Assembly (NCBI RefSeq): GCF_028201475.1
Contig: NZ_CP116383.1
Location: forward strand, 1,860,001 to 1,924,000
Length of the DNA stretch: 64,000 nucleotides
Reading direction: 5' to 3'
DNA from: Vibrio sp. SCSIO 43137
GTDB lineage: Bacteria; Pseudomonadota; Gammaproteobacteria; Enterobacterales; Vibrionaceae
The notes beneath the pieces are model-generated. The model did no database searches. It was not told the DNA's origin and saw only the letters and a program-made list of their open reading frames with translations. Shown here piece by piece: positions 27,526 to 35,049 of this stretch (positions are counted from its first letter, which is position 1; each line of letters opens with the position of its first letter). Both the position numbers and the translations under genes were made by a program.

Positions 27526-27542
27526 TGTGTCACTTTGGCACA
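27526..27542. promoter_or_regulatory. Probable antitoxin operator 2
   Basis: TGTGTCA-CTT-TGGCACA, the same palindrome as at 27470, 56 bases away (start to start). The repeat with a spacing of about five helical turns fits cooperative binding by the TacA-like antitoxin. Confidence 0.6.
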
Positions 27543-27894
27543 CGTAACAAAAAGTCTTCATAGTCTTAATAGTTATTCTAAACTCAGGTATAAATTACTC
27601 ATCTGCTAGCAAGCTATTTAGCGAGACTGACAAGGGAAGAATTTAAAACCATTAGTGGAGGAATGGGAATTCATTGTTTCTAAGACATACTCAGTGACTC
27701 TTTAAGGGCGATTTATCGTTGATAATTTAGTCTGGAGGAGTTGTACTTGGCTAAAGTGACAGGTTTCAACAGGCTCTGGTATACACTCCCACGTAAAACA
27801 TGGGAGCGATAGTTTCCTACTCAACCAGTTTTGTCATGTCTTGAGTCTCTGGCTAGAAAAGCGGGTTACAAAACGGTGATGCAGAAGCCTGCTT
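27543..27894. other. Gene-free stretch holding repeat copy B
   Basis: 352 bases with the dispersed repeat at 27778-27845 and no supported ORF. The rest is AT-rich; a GGAGGAG-like string at about 27733-27740 has no start codon in a useful frame. Nothing else was seen. Confidence 0.4.
27778..27845. repeat. Dispersed two-hairpin repeat, copy B
   Basis: GGTATACACTCCCACG... The first 32 bases equal copy A (23787), after which differences accumulate. Hairpin 1 CTCCCA/TGGGAG is intact; hairpin 2 is reduced to CTCAA/TTGAG with an inserted C. Same orientation as copy A; the two bound a segment of 4.0 kb. Confidence 0.65.
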
Positions 27895-28344
27895 TCAGTG
27901 CAGCCCTCCAAGGTGATTGGACTTTTTAGCCACAGAGGGAGTGGAACTTTCAACGGAATTCAACTTTTCTACAATGCCACATTCTTTTACGGAACCTTTG
28001 GAATCACACTCACTTTTTAGTTTCTCCAGCTCAGCGGCAAGCAGCTGTAATTCCTGAATTCTATCTTGCACGTGCTGCAAGTGTTCGCTGATCACTATAT
28101 CAATGGGTGAACATGGAGCACCATCGGTACTCATCGCCTGTAACAGAGCCCTTATTTCATCATGAGCCATATCCAGAGCCCTGCAGCGGCGAATAAACAA
28201 GAGCCTTTCTAAGTGGACAGAGTCGTAGCGGCGATAGTTATTTTCCAGCTCTCTTTTAGCTTGAGGCAGTAACCCTTGCTTTTCATAGTATCGGATTGTC
28301 TCTACCGGACAACCGGCTTTTTTAGCGAGTTCACCAATCTTCAT
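27895..28344 (-). CDS. CadR/PbrR-like MerR-family metal-responsive regulator
   Basis: 149 aa from the ATG at 28344 (MKIGELAKKAGC); a GTG two codons upstream at 28350 also lies in frame, but GGGG fits the ATG better. Seen: MerR HTH (about 2-22), LDMAHDEIRALL linker, a Cys at SPC/APC in the middle, a long dimer helix, and the C-terminal CDSKGSVKEC pair of cysteines, the pattern of Cd/Pb sensors. It is divergent from the DsbB/DsbA-like pair; a MerR-type promoter with a long spacer lies between them. The metal specificity is inferred. Confidence 0.8.
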   Translation of the reverse strand: MKIGELAKKAGCPVETIRYYEKQGLLPQAKRELENNYRRYDSVHLERLLFIRRCRALDMAHDEIRALLQAMSTDGAPCSPIDIVISEHLQHVQDRIQELQLLAAELEKLKSECDSKGSVKECGIVEKLNSVESSTPSVAKKSNHLGGLH

Positions 28345-28360
28345 TTCCACCCCTTTGTTC

Positions 28361-28391
28361 TTGACCCTGTAGTTAGATCAGGCTTTTTAAT
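28361..28391 (+). promoter_or_regulatory. MerR-type promoter of the dsbB/dsbA-like genes
   Basis: -35 TTGACC (28361-28366) and -10 TTTAAT (28386-28391) with a 19-base spacer, the over-long spacing typical of MerR-activated promoters. Within the spacer is the imperfect dyad CCTGTAG-TTA-GATCAGG. Confidence 0.7.
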
Positions 28392-28466
28392 GATGGCAAT
28401 GGTAAACGATAGAGAATATTAAAACGAGTGGCTACGCCGTTTCATTTCTATCAATACGGAGGTAAT

Positions 28467-28988
28467 TTGAAGACATTAACAAATTCAACCTTGGTTGGAG
28501 CATTTCTGATTTTATCAAGTGTGGGAATGGAGCTGTTCGGGCTTTTCACACAGCACTACCTTGGGTTTGAGCCATGTGCGAACTGCGTACAAATCCGGCT
28601 ATTTATCCTGTTTATCGGTATTGCCGGCCTGTTACATCTCTTTTCTGCCGATAGTTACATAACTAAAATCTCTACTTTATTATTAGCAACCATTAGCACT
28701 TGGTTTTCATTGCAGTTCTCCTGGGACAACCACTTAATTGAAACGGGTCAGAAGCTCTCAGGCTGCAGTTCCGGTTCTCCTTTCCCGGACTTCCTGCCTC
28801 TGGATTTCTGGCTACCGGGAATGTTTGAGGCTAAAGGCCCTTGCGGTACGCCCGCAACACTGTTCGGAAATACTACCTTTACCGATCTTTCTATCTTTGG
28901 ATTATCCATCCTGCTGGCACTATTAACACTAGTACTTGTTACAAACCTCTTCAAACTTAAGGATAAAGCGCATAATGAAACAAAATAA
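28467..28988 (+). CDS. DsbB-like disulfide bond formation protein
   Basis: 173-aa inner-membrane protein with four predicted transmembrane segments (about 8-28, 45-62, 64-82, 145-165). Seen: periplasmic CxxC in EPCANC and a second Cys pair in GCSSGS/GPCG, as in DsbB/BdbC proteins that pass electrons to quinone. The start is TTG at 28467, four bases after GGAGG; a GTG at 28428 is in frame but has no ribosome site. Its end overlaps the next gene by 14 bases. Likely partner of the DsbA-like protein. Confidence 0.75.
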   Translation: MKTLTNSTLVGAFLILSSVGMELFGLFTQHYLGFEPCANCVQIRLFILFIGIAGLLHLFSADSYITKISTLLLATISTWFSLQFSWDNHLIETGQKLSGCSSGSPFPDFLPLDFWLPGMFEAKGPCGTPATLFGNTTFTDLSIFGLSILLALLTLVLVTNLFKLKDKAHNETK

Positions 28989-29607
28989 GATAGTACTTTC
29001 AACGACCTTGCTGATGGGGTTACTACTCGCATTTTTTATTTTTAGTTGGTATCAGCAGCAAGACACCAGCGCTATTTCAGCAAATAAAAACCAGCTGGAG
29101 AGAGAATATTCGGCCAGTTTTGGCCCGGAAAATGCCAAAGTCACCATAGTAGAGTTCTTTGATCCCGCCTGCGAAACCTGCAGAGCATTTTACCCTTTCG
29201 TTAAGAAAATCATGAATGAACATCCGGACGATATCCGGCTTGTAATGCGCTATGCGGCATTTCACTCAGGATCGGATGAGGTTGTACTGATGTTAGAAGC
29301 GGCCCGACGTCAGGGTCTTTATAAAGAAGTGCTTGTATCCATACTTGCCGGACAGAGCTCATGGGCATCACACAGTGAACCAAATTTACCTTATGTCTGG
29401 ACAATTGCTGAAAATGCAGGGTTGGATATTGCTAAAGCGCGAGAAGATATAAAAGATCCGCAGATTATAAAAATACTTGAACAAGATATGGCGGACGTTA
29501 AATCATTAGGGGTGCAAAAGACACCGACATTTTTCGTCAATGGCAACCCTTTAGAGTCCTTTGGTTCACAACAACTCTACGATTTGGTTCAAAGTGAGTT
29601 AAAGTAA
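28975..29607 (+). CDS. DsbA-like thiol:disulfide oxidoreductase
   Basis: 210 aa, an N-terminal membrane anchor or signal (about 7-25) then a thioredoxin-fold domain. Seen: KVTIVEFFDPACETCRAFYP with CETC active site, and cis-proline motif KTPTFFVNG (about 182-190), as in DsbA/BdbD proteins. ATG at 28975 overlaps the DsbB-like gene. Under the CadR-like regulator it may repair or load thiols under metal stress; that link is inferred from position. The first-strand motif is CxxC with Glu-Thr between, unlike CPHC of classical DsbA. Confidence 0.85.
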   Translation: MKQNKIVLSTTLLMGLLLAFFIFSWYQQQDTSAISANKNQLEREYSASFGPENAKVTIVEFFDPACETCRAFYPFVKKIMNEHPDDIRLVMRYAAFHSGSDEVVLMLEAARRQGLYKEVLVSILAGQSSWASHSEPNLPYVWTIAENAGLDIAKAREDIKDPQIIKILEQDMADVKSLGVQKTPTFFVNGNPLESFGSQQLYDLVQSELK

Positions 29608-29631
29608 GAGCGAGACATCAGATACTTTAAG

Positions 29632-29655
29632 CTTCCCTCCCCTTCGGGAGGGAAA
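29632..29655 (+). terminator. Hairpin after the dsbA-like gene
   Basis: TTCCCTCCC-CTTC-GGGAGGGAA, a 9-bp stem with a CTTC loop, about 27 bases after the stop codon. The sequence after it has no strong T-run, so it is a weak or processed terminator. Confidence 0.6.
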
Positions 29656-29679
29656 TTCATAGGTAAGCGAATAGCTAAG

Positions 29680-29778
29680 TTACCCTTCAGGTATTACCGT
29701 GCCTTCCGTCTGCATTACTCCATCAGCAATCAACTCCCTGAATGCCTGATTTACATCATCAACCTTAATGCCTTGCAT
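29680..29778 (-). CDS. 32-aa small ORF with a strong ribosome site
   Basis: MQGIKVDDVNQAFRELIADG... ending IPEG, from the ATG at 29778. A perfect GGAGG lies five bases before it, which is better than most genes in this window. Upstream the frame stays open to 29847, reading like part of a protein (HNYDFQVYLNSEAY), so the 32-codon stretch may also be the remnant of a longer gene. The product is unrecognised; amphipathic helix in the centre. Confidence 0.4.
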   Translation of the reverse strand: MQGIKVDDVNQAFRELIADGVMQTEGTVIPEG

Positions 29779-29901
29779 ATACGCCTCCGAGTTTAGATAA
29801 ACCTGAAAGTCATAGTTGTGCAGCAAATAACGTGTAAGAGGGAGCTTTTATGGTGCCGGAACTATCTGTTCCGGAAAGGTTTCACGTCTATTAGTGAAAA
29901 T

Positions 29902-30126
29902 TCACTTATTACAAAATGTGTCAATATACAAAGCTTCTACTTTGTCTCTTGCCCACTGAGTACGACGCAGAAATTTCAGAGATGATTTAACGGAAGGATT
30001 GCTGTAGAAACAGTTGATTTTGATTCTTTCGTCCAACCCTTCCCAGCCATAATGTTCCTGCAAACGAACTAAAATCTTCTCCAGGGTAAGACCATGTAAA
30101 GGGTTATTGGGTTGTTCCTGACTCAT
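29902..30126 (-). CDS. VF530-family (DUF2132) small protein
   Basis: 74 aa. Seen: [33 protein letters not shown] and [23 protein letters not shown], the complete conserved pattern of the VF530 family, named after a Vibrio fischeri protein of known fold but unclear role (DNA binding has been suggested). Length is standard. It is a single-gene unit and no operon partner is seen. Confidence 0.92.
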   Translation of the reverse strand: MSQEQPNNPLHGLTLEKILVRLQEHYGWEGLDERIKINCFYSNPSVKSSLKFLRRTQWARDKVEALYIDTFCNK

Positions 30127-30423
30127 CAGTTTTGTTTCCGGCTAGTTAATTAGAGGCGGAGTTTAGCAGATATCTCTATTATTGAGGTATCAATTTCCCG
30201 TCTAGTATAAATCTTTTTGAAAGACCTTATTCAGGTATTAGGTTTCTGTTCCTTTCAGGAAATGAGCTACTTTTCTCTTCAGTGGGAGTAAAACTAGGTA
30301 TAGATCAAAATAATCAGTTACTTAAGAGTATTCCACTACTTGATATTTCTTGATTTATAGACAAAATCAAGAGTGACGGGCAATATAACATTGTTCATTT
30401 TAAGGCTATTTTTCAGGTGAGCT

Positions 30424-30933
30424 ATGGAAACATACAGGATCCAAGGCCTAAATGTTAAGGTCGGCAATAAAATCTATACCACTCGCTATGTTCTCATCGC
30501 TATTGTTCTGTTTTTTCTGTTTATTGCTACAGGCAAGGCTCATAGTGGATATATGCAGCTAGTTTTAGTTTCGGTTTTAACTTCGATTCTGTTGATTGAA
30601 ATTAGAAGGCTGGTATTCAAACCTACAATGTTAGTTGTCGGCTACGGTGGTATCTATCACCATAAACAAGGGTTTATTTCATGGGGAAGCATTGAACGTG
30701 TTGAACACTACATTAATTCAAGAAATGCTCTAGATAAATCATTGAAAGTTTATATAAAAGAGCCAAAAACTACGTTAAATCACTGGTTTCTTAGTCCAAT
30801 AAAAATAAAACATGATGTAGTGGAAATGGGCATGTCATACACAGATTGCAACGTAAAAAGTGCTTCTGAACACGCTAAGGTGATGAAAGCATGGTATGAA
30901 GCATGGTATGAAGCATGGCAACAAGAGGATTAA
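30424..30933 (+). CDS. Small membrane protein with a PH-like C-terminal half
   Basis: 169 aa. Seen: two transmembrane segments (about 23-38 and 45-61) and a soluble part with beta-strand pattern TMLVVGYGGIYHHKQGFISWGSIERVEHY, which reads like the bacterial PH-type domain that follows two membrane spans. The C-terminus carries WYEAWYEAW from a 12-base tandem repeat. AGGT ribosome site before ATG. No function known; it ends 4 bases into the convergent methyltransferase gene. Confidence 0.6.
   Translation: METYRIQGLNVKVGNKIYTTRYVLIAIVLFFLFIATGKAHSGYMQLVLVSVLTSILLIEIRRLVFKPTMLVVGYGGIYHHKQGFISWGSIERVEHYINSRNALDKSLKVYIKEPKTTLNHWFLSPIKIKHDVVEMGMSYTDCNVKSASEHAKVMKAWYEAWYEAWQQED
30889..30918 (+). repeat. 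12-base tandem repeat at a gene end
   Basis: GCATGGTATGAA repeated 2.5 times in frame. It encodes WYEA-WYEA-W near the C-terminus of the membrane protein. A slippage-prone site that could vary copy number between strains. Confidence 0.85.
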
Positions 30934-31532
30934 GTCTGTTTCCTCCACACCATCCAATACTCCCTGCCGGAAAAAACTTCGACGCTGTTTTCAACCTCTT
31001 CACACTCTAGTAACTCGAAGTTCTCTTCCATATTTTGTTCCAGTTCTCCGGTTCTCAGGCAGAACGGCGGGAAGCGGGAACGATAAAAATCATCTATTAC
31101 GAAAAAACCGGTTACCAGTCCTGACGGTTTTAGTAGTTTATTAAGCATAGAGAAGTAGTTGCTACGCAGTTCAACAGGCAGTGCGGCGAGAAAGGCACGT
31201 TCATAGATCAAGTCAAAGCACTCTGTTTCCGGATAACTAAACACATCGCCAAGTGTCACATAACGGCCATACCCGCCAAGTATCTGTTTTGCGGTATTTA
31301 CTGCCTGCTCGCTGTAATCCATCGCAGTTACCTGATGACCATGTTCAACAAAACAGGCTACTTCATAGGCCGCACCGCAGCCGGGGATAAACACCTGCTG
31401 TTGCTGTTTTCCGGACTGGTTTAGATACTGTTCCACCTTTTCTGGAGTGCCTTTATGATCCCACGGCATACGTTGCTTCTGAAACAGATCGTCCCAGAAG
31501 GCTCTGTCTATTTCAGGTTGCTTAGCGTTCAT
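30930..31532 (-). CDS. TPMT-like class I SAM-dependent methyltransferase
   Basis: 200 aa. Seen: FIPGCGAAYEVACF (SAM motif I), HGHQVTAMDYSEQAV, LGDVFSYPETECFDLIYERAFLAAL (acidic loop and post-I region), resembling thiopurine S-methyltransferase-type proteins that act on tellurite, halides or thiols. The substrate cannot be told. ATG with GGGGGAAGC upstream. Just downstream (in transcription) of nothing; it is transcribed in the same direction as the Liv operon that lies upstream, after a 76-base gap. Confidence 0.82.
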   Translation of the reverse strand: MNAKQPEIDRAFWDDLFQKQRMPWDHKGTPEKVEQYLNQSGKQQQQVFIPGCGAAYEVACFVEHGHQVTAMDYSEQAVNTAKQILGGYGRYVTLGDVFSYPETECFDLIYERAFLAALPVELRSNYFSMLNKLLKPSGLVTGFFVIDDFYRSRFPPFCLRTGELEQNMEENFELLECEEVENSVEVFSGREYWMVWRKQT

Positions 31533-31608
31533 GCTTCCCCCTATAAAACAATGGGGATAGTGCCAACAGCAATATCCCCTTTTTGCCTAGTTCAAGTTTT
31601 CACTTGTA

Positions 31609-32832
31609 TCAGGCACTATGGTCACGTCGGTCATCGATTAATGGCAGCTCCGCGGGTATACCGCCCGACGGCATAAACTGAATATTGCCGTTGAGCTTAG
31701 TGACTGATTGCAGTGTAGTAAGGATCTCCGATGCAGGAGTATCACTCTCCTGACAACAGAAAGTGATGCTGTCTTTATGCCCTTCTCTCTCTATCATCAA
31801 AGAGCCTTTCAGGTTATGACGGCGGCATATTTCCTGAACCTGATGGGGATAGACAAACAGCCCTTTTATTTTTACTGCTGAATCTGCACGCCCAAGCCAG
31901 CCTTTTAGGCGGATATTGGTACGTTCTGACCCTTTTGGTACGGCCATTCTGGCGGACAGATCTCCCGTGGCGTAACGGATCAGCGGGAACTTGCTGTTTA
32001 GTGTGGTAACCACCACTTCTCCCACCTCGCCCTCTGCTACCGGATAACCCTCAGGGTCAACCACTTCGACAATAATGTCTTCCGCAACTATCAGCCCCTC
32101 TTCACCCGGAGCCTGATAAGCGATTAAGCCAAGTTCAGCGGTGGCATAAGCCTGACACACCTGAACACCAAACTCATCGAAGGCCTGCTGCATATCAGCA
32201 GTCACCGCCTCACCGGAGACCAGCGCTTTTTTAATGCTGCACTGCTGATTACCGTTGGCCGCAGCATAGCGGCTCAAAAGCTCAAGCAGATAGGATGGCG
32301 TTCCGGTAAAGCCTGTAGGCTGAAGTTGTGTAATCGCTTCAAGCTGGGCTTCGGTATTGCCGACACCGGCAGGAAAGACGGCACAACCACAGGCGCGGGC
32401 TCCGCTATCCATAATAAATCCGCCGGGCGAGAAGTGGTAAGAGAGGGTGTTATGTACCAAATCTCCCGCTCGGAAACCGGCGGCGGTAAACGCCTGTCCC
32501 ATACACCAGTAATCTGACTCATCTGCCTGCGGTTCATAAAGAGGCCCGGGAGACTGGAAAATCCGTACCATCTCACCCTTATCAACGCAATTTAGCCCGC
32601 CAAAAGGTGGATTGGCTTTCTGCTTCTCCGGCTGGCTAAACTTGCGGGTCACTGGAAACCGGCTCAGATTTGCCCTGCTACCAGCCAGACTCTCATCGAT
32701 TCCTGCAAACAGTGCCCGGTAGTAGGCGCTGTTCTGTTTGGCGTTGCTGATTCTTTCAGGAAGAAGTGAAAACAACAGGGTTTCCCTCTCTTCAGCGGCG
32801 ATAAAACAGCGGCTATCCACTTTCTCACTCAT
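31609..32832 (-). CDS. PaaK-like AMP-dependent ligase with altered P-loop
   Basis: 407 aa, phenylacetate-CoA-ligase-like adenylate-forming enzyme. Seen: YATAELGLIAYQ (motif for the adenylate), LIRYATGDLSARM, LKGWLGRADSAVKIKGLFVYP (hinge). The ATP P-loop, normally SSGTTGKPT, reads QSPGPLYEPQ, so catalysis may differ. Last gene of the Liv-type operon and the gene farthest from its promoter. I recall such an extra ligase gene in similar Liv-acyl-CoA-ligase clusters in proteobacteria. Substrate probably a carboxylic acid, possibly aromatic. Confidence 0.75.
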   Translation of the reverse strand: MSEKVDSRCFIAAEERETLLFSLLPERISNAKQNSAYYRALFAGIDESLAGSRANLSRFPVTRKFSQPEKQKANPPFGGLNCVDKGEMVRIFQSPGPLYEPQADESDYWCMGQAFTAAGFRAGDLVHNTLSYHFSPGGFIMDSGARACGCAVFPAGVGNTEAQLEAITQLQPTGFTGTPSYLLELLSRYAAANGNQQCSIKKALVSGEAVTADMQQAFDEFGVQVCQAYATAELGLIAYQAPGEEGLIVAEDIIVEVVDPEGYPVAEGEVGEVVVTTLNSKFPLIRYATGDLSARMAVPKGSERTNIRLKGWLGRADSAVKIKGLFVYPHQVQEICRRHNLKGSLMIEREGHKDSITFCCQESDTPASEILTTLQSVTKLNGNIQFMPSGGIPAELPLIDDRRDHSA

Positions 32833-32841
32833 TTCTGCTCC

Positions 32842-33666
32842 TTAAATCCAACGCTTACGTCGTTTATACGACTTGAGGTTTTTAAAGCTTTTACGCTCTC
32901 CCTCACCACCACCAAGATAGAACTCTTTTACGTCTTCGTTATTCAGCAGCGCATGTTTGCTGCCATCGAGAACGATTTTGCCTGACTCCATAATGTAGCC
33001 GTAATCGGCGGCCTGCAGGGCAAAGTTGGCGTTCTGCTCCACCAGCAACATGGTGATACCGTGCTCTTTATTGATCTTCTCAATAATGGAAAATACTTCT
33101 TTAACCAGAAGCGGTGATAACCCCATTGAAGGCTCATCTAGCAGTATCATCTTAGGCCTTGCCATTAACGCCCTGCCGATTGCCAGCATCTGCTGTTCAC
33201 CACCGGAAAGGTATCCCGCCAGACCTGTTCTTTCACGCAGGCGGGGGAAGTAGTCCAGCACCATTTCGATATCCTGATCGACTTCGTTGTCGTTACGGGT
33301 ATAAGCACCAAGGCGTAGGTTCTCAATAACCGTCATATCTTCTACGATACGGCGCCCTTCCATTACCTGAAAGATACCGGCACGGACGATCTCTTCCGGA
33401 CTTTTATTGTCAATACGTTGGCCCATAAAGGTGATTTCGCCACGGGTCACTTCACCGTCTTCGGTTTTCAGCAGGCCGGAAATGGCTTTCAATGTGGTTG
33501 ATTTACCAGCACCGTTAGCACCTAGCAGAGTAACTATCTGCCCTTTAGGAATCTCAAGGCTGACACCACGCAATACCAGTATTACGTCGTCGTAGACCAC
33601 CTCGATATTATTCACAGAGAGCATTATTTCTTCAGGCTCTATATTCCTTGCGATTTCACTCATCAA
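32842..33666 (-). CDS. Branched-chain amino acid-type ABC transporter ATPase (LivF)
   Basis: 274 aa. Seen: Walker A GANGAGKST (about 48-56), LSGGEQQMLAIGRALM signature, Walker B KMILLDEPSMG, and the His loop VEQN. A basic C-terminal tail (KSFKNLKSYKRRKRWI) extends past the usual LivF end. It pairs with the LivG-type ATPase at 39.0-39.8 kb to power the LivH/LivM permease. Follows the solute-binding protein gene. Confidence 0.92.
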   Translation of the reverse strand: MMSEIARNIEPEEIMLSVNNIEVVYDDVILVLRGVSLEIPKGQIVTLLGANGAGKSTTLKAISGLLKTEDGEVTRGEITFMGQRIDNKSPEEIVRAGIFQVMEGRRIVEDMTVIENLRLGAYTRNDNEVDQDIEMVLDYFPRLRERTGLAGYLSGGEQQMLAIGRALMARPKMILLDEPSMGLSPLLVKEVFSIIEKINKEHGITMLLVEQNANFALQAADYGYIMESGKIVLDGSKHALLNNEDVKEFYLGGGEGERKSFKNLKSYKRRKRWI

Positions 33667-33744
33667 GTGACTCCTTGTATGGGCGGAGGTTTCCCTCCGC
33701 CATTCGCTTTTTGCTGTTATCTAATTGCTGTTCTGTTGTCGCTA

Positions 33745-34989
33745 TTAGTAACCTAACCAGTCATCACGACGTGACAATGTCACCTCAGATACTTTATTCA
33801 CCTCTACGTTGCCGCCGTTGTTGTTACCCATGAAGACGTTAACAGTTGTGGTACCACGGTGATCATCCGGCTGCCAGTTCGCAGGGATACAGACACCTTC
33901 CAGCCCTTTCGGCACCCAGTTTTCACGTGCGTACATGCCTTTCTTAATATTTTCGCCGGTAATGCCGCCGTTGGCCTTAGCCCACTCCATCGCTTCTTTC
34001 ATGTAGAAAGCGGAACAAACACCGCGGATATAGTGGTGTGTACGGAATTGGTCAGGTTTAGACTCAGACAGTTTTGAAATCTCTTCTACAAGCTCCATGC
34101 CCTTGTTGCTGTCTCCCCAGAAAGCGGTCATACCTGGGAATACATAGTCTTTCAGGCCATCACCAGCAGCTTCAATCACCGGCTTATCACCACCCCAGAT
34201 GTTGGCCATATACTGGAACTGGGTACCTACTGTGTTACAAGATTTCACCAGCGAGATAACCGAGCCACCAAGGTTAGCAATATAGCCGTAGTTGGTGCCC
34301 GACTGCTTAAGTGACAGACATTGTGCCTTAAAGTCACCCGGCTTCAGTGAAACCACTACTGGTGACATCACTTCAAATCCAAGTTCCTCTGCGTATTCAG
34401 CACACGCCTCTTTTGGTGCGTTAGGGAACGGGTGATTATCACCGATATGGGTAAACTTAGGCTTACCGCTGTTGCCCTTCTGCTCCCAGTCATTTTTCGC
34501 CCATTTCACCAGTGCGCGACAGGCATCGGAGTATGAAGCGCCATAGAAGAAGTTATAAGGTGCAGGCTTAGCGGTTTTCGGGTTCTTTCCAGTCGGATCC
34601 GTCAGGTGACCGGAATAAGACGCTGAATATACCGGTACTTTATCCCTTGTTACGAAGGAGATAAGTGCTTCAGTATCCGCGGTACCCCAACCCTGCATTG
34701 CCACCATGTTTTTACGGGCAACCCAGCGTTTATAGTTAGATATCGCCACCGGCACTTTATAGGCCATATCGACGGTCTCGAACTCCAATTCTGTTCCGTC
34801 AATCCCGCCATGATTGTTAATCCATTGCAGGGCATCGCGCACACCAGAACCATATGGCTTACTCACATAAGCAGTCGGTCCGGAGAAATCCACCAGATGG
34901 CCGACAAATACAGAGTCTTTCGCCAGAGTTGGTGCAGTCACTAGTGCCGCCGACAGCAACAGCGGTGCCGCCAAAATTCCTTTATTCAT
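33745..34989 (-). CDS. Liv-type periplasmic substrate-binding protein
   Basis: 414 aa with a signal peptide (MNKGILAAPLLLSAALVTAPTLA) from the ATG at 34989; the frame runs up to 35031 without a good ribosome site. Seen: DSVFVGHLVDFSGPTAYVSKPYG, which opens Leu/Ile/Val-binding-like type 1 periplasmic domains. It delivers the ligand to LivHM. By the company it keeps (acyl-CoA ligases, LiuR site), the ligand may be a branched-chain or short organic acid rather than a free amino acid; that is inference. Confidence 0.87.
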   Translation of the reverse strand: MNKGILAAPLLLSAALVTAPTLAKDSVFVGHLVDFSGPTAYVSKPYGSGVRDALQWINNHGGIDGTELEFETVDMAYKVPVAISNYKRWVARKNMVAMQGWGTADTEALISFVTRDKVPVYSASYSGHLTDPTGKNPKTAKPAPYNFFYGASYSDACRALVKWAKNDWEQKGNSGKPKFTHIGDNHPFPNAPKEACAEYAEELGFEVMSPVVVSLKPGDFKAQCLSLKQSGTNYGYIANLGGSVISLVKSCNTVGTQFQYMANIWGGDKPVIEAAGDGLKDYVFPGMTAFWGDSNKGMELVEEISKLSESKPDQFRTHHYIRGVCSAFYMKEAMEWAKANGGITGENIKKGMYARENWVPKGLEGVCIPANWQPDDHRGTTTVNVFMGNNNGGNVEVNKVSEVTLSRRDDWLGY

Positions 34990-35049
34990 AACTATTATGT
35001 CCTTGTTGATATGGTTTTTATGCAGGCGCAACTGCGCCTGCCCTACCGG

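Noticed and set aside
29841..29890. Short plus-strand ORF after GGAGCTTTTATG
   Set aside because: The frame stops after about a dozen codons; the sequence mainly forms the hairpin CCGGAAC-TATCT-GTTCCGG, and no function is supported.
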